Assembly: GCA_902494085.1 (NCBI GenBank)
Contig: CABURU010000001.1
Coordinates: forward strand, 150,456-214,455
Direction of reading: 5' to 3'
Source of the DNA: an uncultured Collinsella sp.
GTDB lineage: Bacteria; Actinomycetota; Coriobacteriia; Coriobacteriales; Coriobacteriaceae
DNA: 64,000 nt
Shown: piece by piece, positions 43,962 through 53,308 of the stretch
Layout: each line of letters begins with the position of its first letter
Position numbering within the stretch: the first letter of the stretch is position 1
The notes under the pieces: generated by a model
Databases searched by the model: none
What the model was told of the DNA's origin: nothing
Seen by the model: only the letters and a program-made list of their open reading frames with translations
Made by a program: the position numbers and the translations under genes

Positions 43962-45878
43962 CTAGGCGCGCTCCTCGATAGCACCGTTTCTATATGCATC
44001 GAGCAGCTGACGCAGGTCTCGGATTTGGCTGCGGATCTTGGCGCCAGTATCGGTGTCGCTCACCATGCGGCGACGGTCCGCTTGGTCAAAACGGTTGGTC
44101 TCGCTTTCGATGTCCACGTTGCGCGTAAGTGCCTCGGCAACCGTCGTAAAGGCCCGGTGCGACTTGAGGCGGCAGCCGCGCGAGCTCGAGATGAGCGTAT
44201 AGCCGGCGATACCCGTCTTGGGATGGTAAGCGCGGCAGAAGCCGCCATCGATGACCAGCAGCTTGCCCTCGGCGCGGATGGGCTGCTCACCCTTGGTGGT
44301 TTTAACGGGCGTGTGGCCGTTGATGATGTGTCCGGTCGGCGAACATGCCATGGGCGCGACGCCAAACTCGCGCATGATGTCATCGCAGACCGAGGGCGAC
44401 TTGGTAAGCGTAAAGTACGGGTCCATCGGCTCGACCCAGGTGCTCCTATCGGCGATATAGGCGCGCTCAAAGGTACGCACTAAGCGTCCGCTGGCGGGTG
44501 AATTGAAGCCAATCCACAGGTACCACATCCAGTCGAGGGCGTCGCAGTCGCCCACGCGCCAGGCGCGGCGGGCGATGTGGTCGCAAAAATCGAGATAATC
44601 GCGGCCAGCGTGCCAGGTGCCCAGACAGTTCATGCTGCTAAAGGTGCCGTCTTCGTTGAGCGGAACGCAGCCATGGAACAGCAGGTTGCCGTTGGCGACC
44701 TTGTACATCGAGCCGTGGGAATAGAGGAAATCGATATGGCGATGCAGGTGATCGGCGGTGACAAACTCTGACACGAGCTTGTCGATGATGTGCTGCTCCT
44801 GAGACGTGAGCGTGTAGGGGTCCGCCGGGTCGACGGTGGGGAAGTCGTTGGTCGTGAGCGGCCACACGCTGCCGTCGGCGAGCGTGACTGTGCCGGTGTC
44901 GTGGTCGATCTTGTCGAGTAACAGGCGGTCGGTCATATCGAACTCGGGGTGGCGCTGGATAATCTGGCCCTCGAGCTTAAAGAGCAGCACGTTTATGGCC
45001 TTGATCAGCGGGGTGATGGACTCACCGGCGGTGTAGGTGGCATCGGCAAAGGCGACAAGCTCACGCAGCGAGATGCCGTAGTCGTTCTCCAGGATCTCGT
45101 AGTTGTCGTAGCGCAGGTTGTTGCGCAGCACCGTGGCGATGCAGGCGGGCTCACCGGCTGCAGCGCCCATCCACAGCAGGTCGTGGTTGCCCCACTGGAT
45201 GTCGAGTGAATGGTAGGTGAGCAGTCGGTCCATAATCTTGGCCGCGCCGCCGCCGCGGTCGAAGATGTCGCCCACCAGGTGCAGGTGGTCGACGGCCAGG
45301 CGCTTGATGAGCGAGGCGAGCGACTCGATAAAGTCGTCGGCGCTGGCGGTCTCCAGGATGGACTCCACGATGCGCTCGTGATAGCGCACGCGATAGTTGT
45401 TCTCGTCCGGGTGCGTGTGCAACAACTCGTCGATGATGTAGGCGTAGTCGCGCGGGATGGCCTTACGCACCTTGGAGCGCGTGTAGCGGCTTGAAAGTGA
45501 GCGAGCGACCATGATGAGCTGGTCAAGCATCGTCTTGTACCAGGCTGGCGAGTCCTCGCGCCGGCTGCGGACCAGGTCGATCTTCTCGCGCGGGTAGTAG
45601 ATGAGCGTGCACAGCTCGCCCTTTTCGTCAAAGGAGAGCGTGTCGCCAAAGATCTCGTCGACATGCTCGCGCACGACGCCCGAGCAGTTGTTGAGGATGT
45701 GCATAAAGGCTTCGTATTCGCCGTGCACGTCACTCATAAAATGCTCAGTGCCTTTGGGCAGGTTGAGAATGGCCGAGAGATTGATGATCTCGGTAAACGC
45801 GGATTGCTCGGTGGGAAATTGTCTCGACAGCAGACGCAGATACTTGAAGTCTTGCGGGTTGCGATCGAATGCGACCAT
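43962..45878 (-). CDS. fbp: Class III fructose-1,6-bisphosphatase
   Basis: 638-residue gluconeogenic phosphatase of the calcineurin-like (Firmicutes-type) class III. Metal-binding motifs are visible: FMSDVHGEYEAF (~47), VGDIFDRGGGAAKIMD (~200), GNHDLLWMGAAAG (~224) and a late GHTPVKTTKGE (~505). The start ATG 45878 has GGAAGG upstream; the frame continues 15 codons further without conservation. A perfect inverted repeat just upstream (45906-45935) may control it. Confidence 0.94.
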   Translation of the reverse strand: MVAFDRNPQDFKYLRLLSRQFPTEQSAFTEIINLSAILNLPKGTEHFMSDVHGEYEAFMHILNNCSGVVREHVDEIFGDTLSFDEKGELCTLIYYPREKIDLVRSRREDSPAWYKTMLDQLIMVARSLSSRYTRSKVRKAIPRDYAYIIDELLHTHPDENNYRVRYHERIVESILETASADDFIESLASLIKRLAVDHLHLVGDIFDRGGGAAKIMDRLLTYHSLDIQWGNHDLLWMGAAAGEPACIATVLRNNLRYDNYEILENDYGISLRELVAFADATYTAGESITPLIKAINVLLFKLEGQIIQRHPEFDMTDRLLLDKIDHDTGTVTLADGSVWPLTTNDFPTVDPADPYTLTSQEQHIIDKLVSEFVTADHLHRHIDFLYSHGSMYKVANGNLLFHGCVPLNEDGTFSSMNCLGTWHAGRDYLDFCDHIARRAWRVGDCDALDWMWYLWIGFNSPASGRLVRTFERAYIADRSTWVEPMDPYFTLTKSPSVCDDIMREFGVAPMACSPTGHIINGHTPVKTTKGEQPIRAEGKLLVIDGGFCRAYHPKTGIAGYTLISSSRGCRLKSHRAFTTVAEALTRNVDIESETNRFDQADRRRMVSDTDTGAKIRSQIRDLRQLLDAYRNGAIEERA

Positions 45879-45905
45879 GAAACACCTTCCGATATGGTTG
45901 GTAAA

Positions 45906-45935
45906 ACTGATAAACAACGTCAAACGTTTATCAGT
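45906..45935 (-). promoter_or_regulatory. Candidate operator upstream of fbp
   Basis: ACTGATAAAC (45906-45915) and GTTTATCAGT (45926-45935) are perfect 10-bp arms with a 10-base spacer, 28-57 bases upstream of the fbp start. Size and symmetry suit a dimeric repressor; the regulator is not known. Confidence 0.5.
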
Positions 45936-46102
45936 ATGCGCCGCTTTTGTTTCGATTTTGCGCCAGCGGCTGAATTGTCGGCTGAACGGTTTGGTAAATC
46001 GATTTAGTTGAGGTAGATATGGCGGTTGGGTGGAGACGACAGAGGGTGTTTTCTCAGATATTTATGCGTGGGGCCGGTGGAGACGATGGTGGTAAAGATG
46101 TT

Positions 46103-46133
46103 CACTATTTTTGGTTCGATTTGGTAAATAGTG
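46103..46133 (+). promoter_or_regulatory. Candidate inverted-repeat site upstream of the degV gene
   Basis: CACTATTT and AAATAGTG are perfect 8-bp arms with a 15-base spacer, 66 bases upstream of the start. GATAAT at 46165-46170 is a reasonable -10 element after it. The rest of 45936-46198 shows no other feature. Confidence 0.35.
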
Positions 46134-46198
46134 GACATATGTACCGCATGTAGGCTCACTGTGCGATAATTTGCGCAGCAATGAGTAAGGAGCCTCAT

Positions 46199-47089
46199 AT
46201 GAGTGATTTTGTCCTGACCTGTGAATCCGCCGCCGATCGAACCCGTGAGTTCTTTGCGTCGCGCAATATCCCTGTCGTGTGTTTTCATTACGAGATCGAC
46301 GATGTTGTCTATACGGACGATCTGTATCAGTCGATTACGCCGGACGAGTTTTTTGCCCAGATTGCCGCGGGCGCCATGCCCAAGACGTCTCAGGTGAGCG
46401 TGGGTGAGTACGAGGAGTTTTGGGAGCCGTTTGTTGCCGAGGGTAAAGACGTGCTGCACCTGACGTTGTCGTCGGGTATTTCGGGCACGTATGGATCGGC
46501 CTGCGTCGCGGCGCAGATGCTCGCGGATCGCTATCCCCAGGGCGGCAAGGTGCGCGTCATCGATTCGCTGGGGGCGTCTTCGGGCTTTGGTCTGTTGCTG
46601 GAATATGCCGCCGACGTGCGCGATAGCGGGGCTTCACTCGACGAGACGGCTGCCTGGATCGAGGAGCACAAACTCAACCTGCACCACTGGTTCTTCTCGA
46701 CCGATCTGTCGAGCTACCTGCGCGGCGGTCGCATTTCGGCCGCGAGCGCGATCATTGGCACGGCGTTTAAGATTTGCCCGCTTATGACGGTCGATTGCGA
46801 AGGTAAGCTGTCGCCACGTGAGAAAATTCGCACTAAGAAGCGCGCGATTTCCGAGATGGCTAAGACCATGATGGCACACGTACAGGGCGGTACGGATTAT
46901 TCGGGTAAGTGCATCATGTCGCACTCGGCGTGCCGCGAGGATGCCGAGGCAGTTGCGGCGCTGATTGAGGAACAGGTTCCGCAGCTTAAAGGCAAGATTG
47001 AGATCAATGACATCGGTACTCTGATTGGCTCGCATACCGGACCTGGTACGGTGGCGCTCTTCTTTATGGGCGACAAGCGCGTGGATTAA
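46199..47089 (+). CDS. DegV-family fatty-acid-binding protein
   Basis: 296 residues. DegV/FakB proteins bind a fatty acid and can present it to a FakA kinase. Landmarks: the N-terminal FVLTCESAADRTREFF, TSQVSVGEYEEFW (~63), TLSSGISGTYGSA (~90) and a C-terminal IGSHTGPGTVALFF. ATG 46199 is seven bases from TAAGGA. No fakA is in the window, so partner and ligand are unknown. Confidence 0.92.
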   Translation: MSDFVLTCESAADRTREFFASRNIPVVCFHYEIDDVVYTDDLYQSITPDEFFAQIAAGAMPKTSQVSVGEYEEFWEPFVAEGKDVLHLTLSSGISGTYGSACVAAQMLADRYPQGGKVRVIDSLGASSGFGLLLEYAADVRDSGASLDETAAWIEEHKLNLHHWFFSTDLSSYLRGGRISAASAIIGTAFKICPLMTVDCEGKLSPREKIRTKKRAISEMAKTMMAHVQGGTDYSGKCIMSHSACREDAEAVAALIEEQVPQLKGKIEINDIGTLIGSHTGPGTVALFFMGDKRVD

Positions 47090-47130
47090 TTTGCCCCATC
47101 ACGTTGCTGCATGATTGCTCAAACGAAAAC

Positions 47131-47160
47131 GGCCCGTCTCACGTTTGTGGGGCGGGCCTT
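47131..47160. terminator. Bidirectional terminator between convergent genes
   Basis: GGCCCGTCTCAC and GTGGGGCGGGCC pair with one mismatch around GTTT. The minus-strand side is followed by GTTTTCGTTT, so it serves the TIM-barrel gene as well as the degV gene. Confidence 0.8.
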
Positions 47161-47170
47161 GCTGTTGCGG

Positions 47171-48262
47171 CTAGCGTTTCTTTCCGCGGAAGAAAAAGCC
47201 GTGCAGTGACGGCTTGAGGCCGCGATTGGCGCGATGCTCCTCGACGCGCTCGTGGATCGAAGCGACGCGCTCGATGACTTCGTCGGGAATCGGCACGTCG
47301 GGATTCATGTTCTCGACCTGGCTGACTTCGGCGGCGGCGACCTGGTCGATAATGGGCACATCGTCGCGCGAGATGACAGGTGTGGCGTCTTCCTTCATCT
47401 TGCGATAACGCTGCATCATGTCGGCCTGTAGCTGCTGGGCCGAAGGCGGCGTCCAGATGATGGCGTTGGCGCCGGCGGCGATGGTCTCACGGATGCTCTC
47501 GGGCGTCTTGCCGCCCGGCGCGATGAGCGGCAGGTTGGGATAGTGCTCGCGCAGTTCACGCAGGACCTGGGGCGTGTTTTTGCCGGCGGCGATGTTGAGA
47601 ATCTTGGCTCCGGCGCGCACTTTGGCATGCGCATCGTCGTCGCAACGTACGACCGTGGCGATGACGGGGATGTCGGCGATGTTGGTGATGTGCTCGACCA
47701 TCTCGGCAGTAGCGGGGGAGTTGACCACGCAGCCCGCCGCGCCCTGCATCTCGGAGACGGCTGCCATCTGCACGGAGCGCTTACCGGTCGTAGTTCCGCC
47801 GCCCACGCCTACAAAGACCGGGCACTCGGCGACGGTCAGCAGCGCTTGCGTAATGGCGGGCTGCGGCGTGAAAGGGTAGACCGCAAAAACGGCATCGGCG
47901 TTGGAGTTGCGGATAACCGCGACATCGGTAGTGTAAATGAGCGACTTGATGCGGCGGCCGAAGAGCGTGAAGCCGCTGGCCTCCTCGATCTCGTCGGGCA
48001 TGCGAAGAGCAGCCTTGCGCAGACGTCCGTCGATGGGCAGGGGCTCCATGGGGAGCAGTCCGTTGGGGGTCACGGCTACCTGGGGCTCGGTGAACTCGTC
48101 TGCGAGCTCGACCTCGGAGAAATCGACCGAGGCGACGATGTCCTCGTGAACCTCGGCGGGTACATCGATGGGAGCTTGGTCGTTTGCCGCGGCAGGCGTG
48201 TCGAAGGAGCTGGTGCCGACGAAGGCGTCGACGCGCTCATTTAGATCGTTGAGGGTATCCAT
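47171..48262 (-). CDS. Conserved TIM-barrel protein of unknown function
   Basis: 363 residues. After an acidic N-terminal region (1-75) the core reads like an alpha/beta barrel: DVAVIRNSNADAVFAVYP, CPVFVGVGGGTTTGKRS, AAGCVVNSPATAEMVEHI, IPVIATVVRCDDDAHAKV, KILNIAAGKNTP, PLIAPGGKTPESIRETI and ANAIIWTPPS. The run of beta strands with Gly-rich phosphate-binding-like loops resembles KDPG-aldolase/ThiE-type barrels, but no catalytic set can be named. The last 60 residues are helical and basic. Function not assigned. Confidence 0.8.
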   Translation of the reverse strand: MDTLNDLNERVDAFVGTSSFDTPAAANDQAPIDVPAEVHEDIVASVDFSEVELADEFTEPQVAVTPNGLLPMEPLPIDGRLRKAALRMPDEIEEASGFTLFGRRIKSLIYTTDVAVIRNSNADAVFAVYPFTPQPAITQALLTVAECPVFVGVGGGTTTGKRSVQMAAVSEMQGAAGCVVNSPATAEMVEHITNIADIPVIATVVRCDDDAHAKVRAGAKILNIAAGKNTPQVLRELREHYPNLPLIAPGGKTPESIRETIAAGANAIIWTPPSAQQLQADMMQRYRKMKEDATPVISRDDVPIIDQVAAAEVSQVENMNPDVPIPDEVIERVASIHERVEEHRANRGLKPSLHGFFFRGKKR

Positions 48263-48453
48263 GGAGACTCGATTCTATGTGATGACGGCCGGCGCGATGC
48301 AGCCGGAATTGCGAATGCTAAATCGTTTGACGAGTTGATTTTTCCCCGCCGCGCCATCCGTTAGACCGAAGGGCAGGCGAACGTGAAGGAGCTGTGGTGG
48401 CGGGGATCGAGGTGCTATCTTGAAAGTCCCGTTTAAAAGAGAGGTGACGCGGT

Positions 48454-48624
48454 ATGGAATTGACAGCAATGTTTGGCTCGATTGGCCTGTGTGTGGGCGC
48501 AATCGTTGCCGCCGCGGTCATCTACTTTGTGGTCACGGCCATTAAGGGCAAAAGGGCCGAACGCAAGGAGCGCGCGATGCTTAAACAGCATCGCGACCAG
48601 CAGGGCAAACGCGCACAGAGATAG
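48454..48624 (+). CDS. 56-residue single-pass membrane peptide
   Basis: ATG 48454 to TAG 48622-48624, with GAGAGGTG upstream. One membrane helix (FGSIGLCVGAIVAAAVIYFV, residues 7-26) is followed by a basic tail rich in Lys, Arg and Gln. Short membrane peptides of this form are often missed. It lies in the gap between two minus-strand genes. Conservation is the only real test; function unknown. Confidence 0.6.
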   Translation: MELTAMFGSIGLCVGAIVAAAVIYFVVTAIKGKRAERKERAMLKQHRDQQGKRAQR

Positions 48625-48648
48625 CTTGTTGAGTTTTTGATCCGTGCG

Positions 48649-49752
48649 CTAGCTGCGTTTTCGGATCAGGGCAATGTAGAAGCCCTCAAAGTCGCGGCTA
48701 GGCGGAATGGTGAGCGTGCCGGGCAGGCCGTTGGCGATGGCCGACACCTGACCGGCGGCAATGGCTTCGGTCAGAGCGTTGGACTCGATGCGCGGCTCCT
48801 CACCAGCTTCCTGGGTGCGTCGTGCTTCACTTTCGCTTGGCGTGCCGTCGAGGGGGATGAGCTCGCAGTCCATATGCTTGTCGAGGGCCTCTTGCAGGGC
48901 GTCCTCGTTTTCCTGCGGCAAAATCGAACAGGTCGAATAGACGAGCGTGCCGCCCGGTTTGAGGGCACCCATGGCGCGGTCCAGAAGTGCTCGCTGCGAG
49001 CGGGCGCACTTGCTCAGCAACTGCTCGGTGAGGCCGCGCAGGCTTTTCTCGTTGCCACTGATGACGGTGCCCGTGCCGGTGCAGGGAGCGTCGAGCAGGA
49101 TGCGGTCAAAGCGGAAGAACTCGTCGAGCTCGCGTGCGTCGATGCGCATGACGGGCACGTTTTTGGCACCTTGGCGGTGGAGGTTGGACTCAAGCTTTTC
49201 GGCGCGGGGAATGCTCATCTCGCAGGCCGTGAGGTGTGCCTGGCCCTGGGTGAGGGCGGCGATCTGCGTCGTCTTGCCGCCGGGGGCTGCGCACATGTCC
49301 AAGATGTCCTCGCCGGCCTGAGCGCCTAATACCAAAGGCGGCATCATGGATGACAGGCTCTGCAGGTAGATCTTGCCGTCGCGGTAGATGTCGAGGTCCC
49401 ACAGATCGGAAACCTGGGCCTCGGGCAGGATAAAGGCGTCTGGGTACCAGGCGACGGGGTTGTGGGCGATGCCGGCTGCATCGAGCGCCGCAGCGATGTC
49501 CTCGGCGGTCGCCTTGAGCGTGTTGGCGCGCAGCGTGACCGGGCGTGCGGCTGCGGCACCGAAGCCCTCGATCATGAGGTAAGCATCGGCGGGCGCATAG
49601 GCGCCGGCGACCGTGTCGACCATAAAGCGCGGCAGGTCGGCGGCGCAGGGAAGGGCGGCAAGCTGGTCGGAAAGCTCGGTAGCAGCAAACTGCCTGAGCT
49701 TGAACTCGGCCTTGACCTGCTTTTTCTGCTTACGACGACGCGGCTTGGACAT
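48649..49752 (-). CDS. RsmB/NOP-family RNA m5C methyltransferase
   Basis: 367 residues. SAM-binding motif DMCAAPGGKTTQIAAL (~150-165), motif IV LLDAPCTGTG with its cysteine (~222) and motif VI YSTCSILPQENEDAL with the nucleophile cysteine (~275) are all present. The N-terminal part (~1-120) carries the RNA-binding extension. The substrate is most likely 16S rRNA cytosine (RsmB or RsmF type). Start ATG 49752 has GGAAGGAAAG upstream. Confidence 0.92.
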   Translation of the reverse strand: MSKPRRRKQKKQVKAEFKLRQFAATELSDQLAALPCAADLPRFMVDTVAGAYAPADAYLMIEGFGAAAARPVTLRANTLKATAEDIAAALDAAGIAHNPVAWYPDAFILPEAQVSDLWDLDIYRDGKIYLQSLSSMMPPLVLGAQAGEDILDMCAAPGGKTTQIAALTQGQAHLTACEMSIPRAEKLESNLHRQGAKNVPVMRIDARELDEFFRFDRILLDAPCTGTGTVISGNEKSLRGLTEQLLSKCARSQRALLDRAMGALKPGGTLVYSTCSILPQENEDALQEALDKHMDCELIPLDGTPSESEARRTQEAGEEPRIESNALTEAIAAGQVSAIANGLPGTLTIPPSRDFEGFYIALIRKRS

Positions 49753-49811
49753 CCGTCTTTCCTTCCCGTCCCAAATTGACTACTTTCCGGGCACGCCGCT
49801 GCTGGCGCGCT

Positions 49812-51962
49812 TTAGTACTGGCTCTCGTGCTTGCTAAAGAAGTCGAAGCGCGGGGGCAGCGGCTTTACGCGGTGCTCGCCGGGCTTCTCGCCCAGGCTCT
49901 CCACAAACTCGTCCGTGGAGGCAAAGATGTTATCCCAGCTAAAGAAGGCGACCGGATCGACGTCGAAGTATTCGCAGATGAGCTCGCAGCCGGCCGGCAC
50001 AATACCGTGCATGAGCACGGTCGCCACGCGCAGCTCGGTAAAGGCGTCGACGAGGGCCTGCGTCATTGCGACGTTGGCTGGCTCACCCTCGAGCTTGTTG
50101 GCGGCCTTGGAGGCGTCGCTCCAGCGCTTGTTGGCGGCGCGCAGGTAGTCGTCGCACACGGCAAGCGCGCGGTGCGTCTCGAACTTGTACATGGCCTGCT
50201 CAAAGGCGAGGGTTGCCTGTTGGGCGGCTTCGACCACGGTGTCAGAAGCGGCACCGGCGGGGATGCAGCCGTTGCGGTAGGGGCTCTCGTCGCCTTCCTT
50301 GACGGCGACGCCGTAGAAGCAGCTGCGGGCCAGGCGGTTGAACACGCCGGTCAGCAGCGCGCTCTCCTTAAGGGCCGGGTCGATAACGCGCTTGTCGTCG
50401 CAGGCGCGCACCTCGTTGCCGTCCTTGTCCTTGCCGGTCACACGCGTGTCGTATGCCTTAGGGCTAAAGCTTACCGGCTTCTCGGACAGGCCGAGCGACA
50501 GCCAGTGCGCGCGCATCTGCTCGCAGGTGTAGTGGTTGAGCAGGTCGTCTGCCGGCGGGGGAGGCGTCTGCGAGGACGAGCTGGCCTTTTTGCCCATGTA
50601 GAGCAGGTGGTAGCAGGCGCTGACGGTGCTCTGCGTGAGGTCCCAACCCAGGGCCTCCCACATGGCGGTCTGCGCGATGCAGTAGAAGTAGATGTTGTCC
50701 TGACCGATAAACTGGTAGATCTGTGCGTCGTCCGAGCACCACCAGTCGCGCCAGTCGAGCGAGCTGTGCTGGTAGGTGGGCGCGGGCACCTGCGTGGAGT
50801 CGGCAGCGGGCTCGCCCATGAGGGCGGCATCCTGGGCGGCGACGCCCTCGGTCACGCCGGCGGCTTTGGCATCGCGTGCGAGCACGGTACGCGTATAGCT
50901 GATGGGCGCCCACAGGCTCTCGGGCCAGCACCAGCAGGTGACGTCGGAGACGCCATCGACCTCGGGCACCGGAACACCCCAGTCGATGTTGCCGGTGATG
51001 CGGAAGGGCACGAGCGCCTTGCCGCTGCGGAAGCGCACGCCACCGTTGGCGAGCACTGCGTGGGCATCGTCGCGCTCCTTCCAGCTGGGGAAGGTGACGG
51101 TAAAGCTGCTCTTGTTGCCCTCGGGCTCCAGCACGGTGTGCTCAGGAAGCTGATCCTCGACGGCATCGAAGGCCTCGCGGAACTTGTTCTGGATGTAGAG
51201 CTGAGCCGGCAGCAGCCACTCCTCCATGGTCTTGGAGACCACGGAGCGAACCTGCGGGTTCTGGGCGAGCTTGGCGGTATAGGTCTTCATAAAGTTGAGG
51301 TAGGCCGGCAGGTCGAAGTAGAGGTTGTCGACCGGGCGCAGCTCGGGCACCTCGCCGGTGAGCTGGCTCTTGGGCGCGATGAGCTCCTCGGGCTCAAACT
51401 GGTGGCCCAGATCGCACTCGTCGGCATAAGCCTTCTCGGACTTGCAGCCCTGGATGGGGCAGCGGCCGATCACCTGACGGCCGTTGAGGAACGTGCCGGC
51501 CTTGGCATCGTAGAACTGCAGCGTGGAGCGCTTGGAGATGGTGCCCTGCTCGTGCAGGCGCTTGATAATCTCGGCGGTCACCTCGTTGTGAATCTGCGCA
51601 GCCGGCTCAAGGCCCGAGCCGCCGTAGATGTCGCAGCTGATGTTGTAGTTGTTGAGGGTCGCGGCCTGGCGGGAGTGATTGGACTCGACATACTCGCTAA
51701 TGGACTTGTCGTAGCCCTCGTTCTCCTTGAGCTTGCGGTAGCTCTCCATGATGGGCGAGCCATAGCAGTCGGTGCCCGAGGTGAAGATGACGTTCTCGCG
51801 GCCCAGGCGGTCGCGCAGGAAGCGGGCGAAGAAGTCGGCAGGGACAAAGACGCCGCCAACGTGGCCAAAGTGAAGGCCCTTGTTGCCGTAGGGCTCGCCG
51901 GCGGTAACGATGGCGCGGCGAGGCCAGCTGGGACGGTCGTTCATGGAGTATTTGGATGCCAT
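49812..51962 (-). CDS. Methionyl-tRNA synthetase-like class I protein, degenerate KMSKS
   Basis: 716 residues, clearly MetRS-like: the HIGH motif as HFGH in GLHFGHVGG (~29), the zinc-knuckle segment CPIQGC...ECDLGHQFEPEELI (~170-195) followed by FDLPAYLNF, and the FIGQDNIYFY segment (~430). The catalytic-loop motif that should read KMSKS is KKASSS, so the second lysine is missing. Some linkers are longer than in normal MetRS. It is either an atypical MetRS or a second, repurposed copy; whether the genome has another metG cannot be seen. ATG 51962 has AAGGAG upstream. Confidence 0.82.
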   Translation of the reverse strand: MASKYSMNDRPSWPRRAIVTAGEPYGNKGLHFGHVGGVFVPADFFARFLRDRLGRENVIFTSGTDCYGSPIMESYRKLKENEGYDKSISEYVESNHSRQAATLNNYNISCDIYGGSGLEPAAQIHNEVTAEIIKRLHEQGTISKRSTLQFYDAKAGTFLNGRQVIGRCPIQGCKSEKAYADECDLGHQFEPEELIAPKSQLTGEVPELRPVDNLYFDLPAYLNFMKTYTAKLAQNPQVRSVVSKTMEEWLLPAQLYIQNKFREAFDAVEDQLPEHTVLEPEGNKSSFTVTFPSWKERDDAHAVLANGGVRFRSGKALVPFRITGNIDWGVPVPEVDGVSDVTCWCWPESLWAPISYTRTVLARDAKAAGVTEGVAAQDAALMGEPAADSTQVPAPTYQHSSLDWRDWWCSDDAQIYQFIGQDNIYFYCIAQTAMWEALGWDLTQSTVSACYHLLYMGKKASSSSQTPPPPADDLLNHYTCEQMRAHWLSLGLSEKPVSFSPKAYDTRVTGKDKDGNEVRACDDKRVIDPALKESALLTGVFNRLARSCFYGVAVKEGDESPYRNGCIPAGAASDTVVEAAQQATLAFEQAMYKFETHRALAVCDDYLRAANKRWSDASKAANKLEGEPANVAMTQALVDAFTELRVATVLMHGIVPAGCELICEYFDVDPVAFFSWDNIFASTDEFVESLGEKPGEHRVKPLPPRFDFFSKHESQY

Positions 51963-52094
51963 GGGACTCCTTCGCATATGTTGAGGGCGCGGCCGGGCGC
52001 GGGGCTCGGCCGCGCGGTGGTCAATTCGTGCATATCGTTCGACATTATCGCACATGCGGGCGGGTGCGTGGCAGGGGCGCTATCCTAAGATGCT

Positions 52095-52661
52095 ATGAAT
52101 GAGATTTCCAACATACATGCGTTTGAGGACGAGGATTTTCTGCACGCTTGCTTCGTGTGGGGGATGGTCGTAGTCGGCGTGTTTGCCGTGTGCCTGGTGC
52201 CGGTGTTTATGCTGCTGGGCGGGCCTGCAGACTTGGATGCGGCTGACGCGGGCGGCTGGATGGCTGTCGTGGGCTGGATAGTCGGCTTGGCTGCGATCTC
52301 AATGGCGTCGTTCGCCGTGCACGAGCTGGTGCACGGTGTGTTTTTTAAGCTGCTGGCGCCTGCGGGCGCGAAGGTGACCTTTGGGGCGAATCGCGAGACG
52401 GCGATGATCTATGCCTGCGCCGAGGGGATTGTGTATTCGCGCCGGCGGTATATGGCGATTTGCCTGGCGCCGACGGTTGTTGTGACGACAGCGTTTGCCC
52501 TGGGGTTTGCGTTTTCGGGCTATCCGCTGCTGTGCTATCTGGCGACCGGCTTGCATTTGTCGGGCTGTGTAGGCGACTGGTATTACGTGCGGACCATTTT
52601 GCGCGACCGCCGCATTGTCGCCTGCGAAGATACGTCCTTTGGCGTGCGCTTTTTTGGGTGA
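52095..52661 (+). CDS. DUF3267 membrane protein with HExxH motif
   Basis: 188 residues, four predicted membrane helices, and a zincin-like HELVH inside SFAVHELVHGVFFKLL (~78). A later YMAICLAPTVVV helix is also typical. DUF3267 proteins are putative membrane metalloproteases with no known substrate. The stop overlaps the ribosome site of queH, so the two are probably cotranscribed. Confidence 0.82.
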   Translation: MNEISNIHAFEDEDFLHACFVWGMVVVGVFAVCLVPVFMLLGGPADLDAADAGGWMAVVGWIVGLAAISMASFAVHELVHGVFFKLLAPAGAKVTFGANRETAMIYACAEGIVYSRRRYMAICLAPTVVVTTAFALGFAFSGYPLLCYLATGLHLSGCVGDWYYVRTILRDRRIVACEDTSFGVRFFG

Positions 52662-52671
52662 GGAGATGTCG

Positions 52672-53247
52672 ATGAAGCCGTTGTTGCTGCATGCGTGCTG
52701 TGCACCATGCTCGCTTGAGCCGGTTCGCCTGCTGCGCGAGGAGGGGTTTGAGCCCACGATTTGCTGGACCAACCCCAATATTCAACCGCGCGATGAATGG
52801 CAGCGCCGCTTGGACGAGCTGCGCCGGTGGTGTGCCGATGGCGACATCGAGCTTATCGAGGCGGGGGAGGACCGGAAGCGCTGGGAGGCCGGCGTGGCCC
52901 CGCTGGGAGCCGACCGAGCCCGTCGCTGTCGCGCGTGCTATGCCCTGCGTCTGGCCGAGGCGTGCCGTGTGGCCCAGGAGCGCGGGTTTGAGTTTGTGGG
53001 CACGACGCTCGTCGTCTCGCCGTATCAGTTGTTCGAAACCTGCAATGATGTGTTGGAGCGTCTGGCTGCCGCCCGCGGTCTCACTCCGGTGATTCGTGAT
53101 TTTCGTCCGTATTACCCCGAGGCCACGCGTCGTTCGCGCGAGCTGGGCATGTATCGGCAGAACTACTGCGGCTGCCGATTCTCGGCCGTCGAGGCGGCCA
53201 TGGACCGCGCCCGCATCCGCGACGAGCGCAAAGCGTCCAAAAAGTAG
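52672..53247 (+). CDS. queH: Epoxyqueuosine reductase QueH
   Basis: 191 residues of the QueH (DUF208) family, which reduces epoxyqueuosine to queuosine in tRNA as a non-orthologous substitute for QueG. Metal- and cluster-binding cysteines are seen in LLHACCAPCS (~6-16), RRCRACYAL (~83) and NYCGCRF (~164). ATG 52672 is six bases from GAGGAG, unlike the earlier ATG 52666. queA, which makes epoxyqueuosine, is 6 kb downstream. Confidence 0.92.
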   Translation: MKPLLLHACCAPCSLEPVRLLREEGFEPTICWTNPNIQPRDEWQRRLDELRRWCADGDIELIEAGEDRKRWEAGVAPLGADRARRCRACYALRLAEACRVAQERGFEFVGTTLVVSPYQLFETCNDVLERLAAARGLTPVIRDFRPYYPEATRRSRELGMYRQNYCGCRFSAVEAAMDRARIRDERKASKK

Positions 53248-53308
53248 TTCATTTTGGGCTGGGGCTTTGAGCTGTCTGTGCGGTACGGTCGTTTTTGGGA
53301 AAGTCGAT

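Noticed and set aside
49776..52088. 770-codon frame opposite the MetRS-like gene
   Set aside because: Shadow frame; the minus-strand product has the HIGH and zinc motifs.
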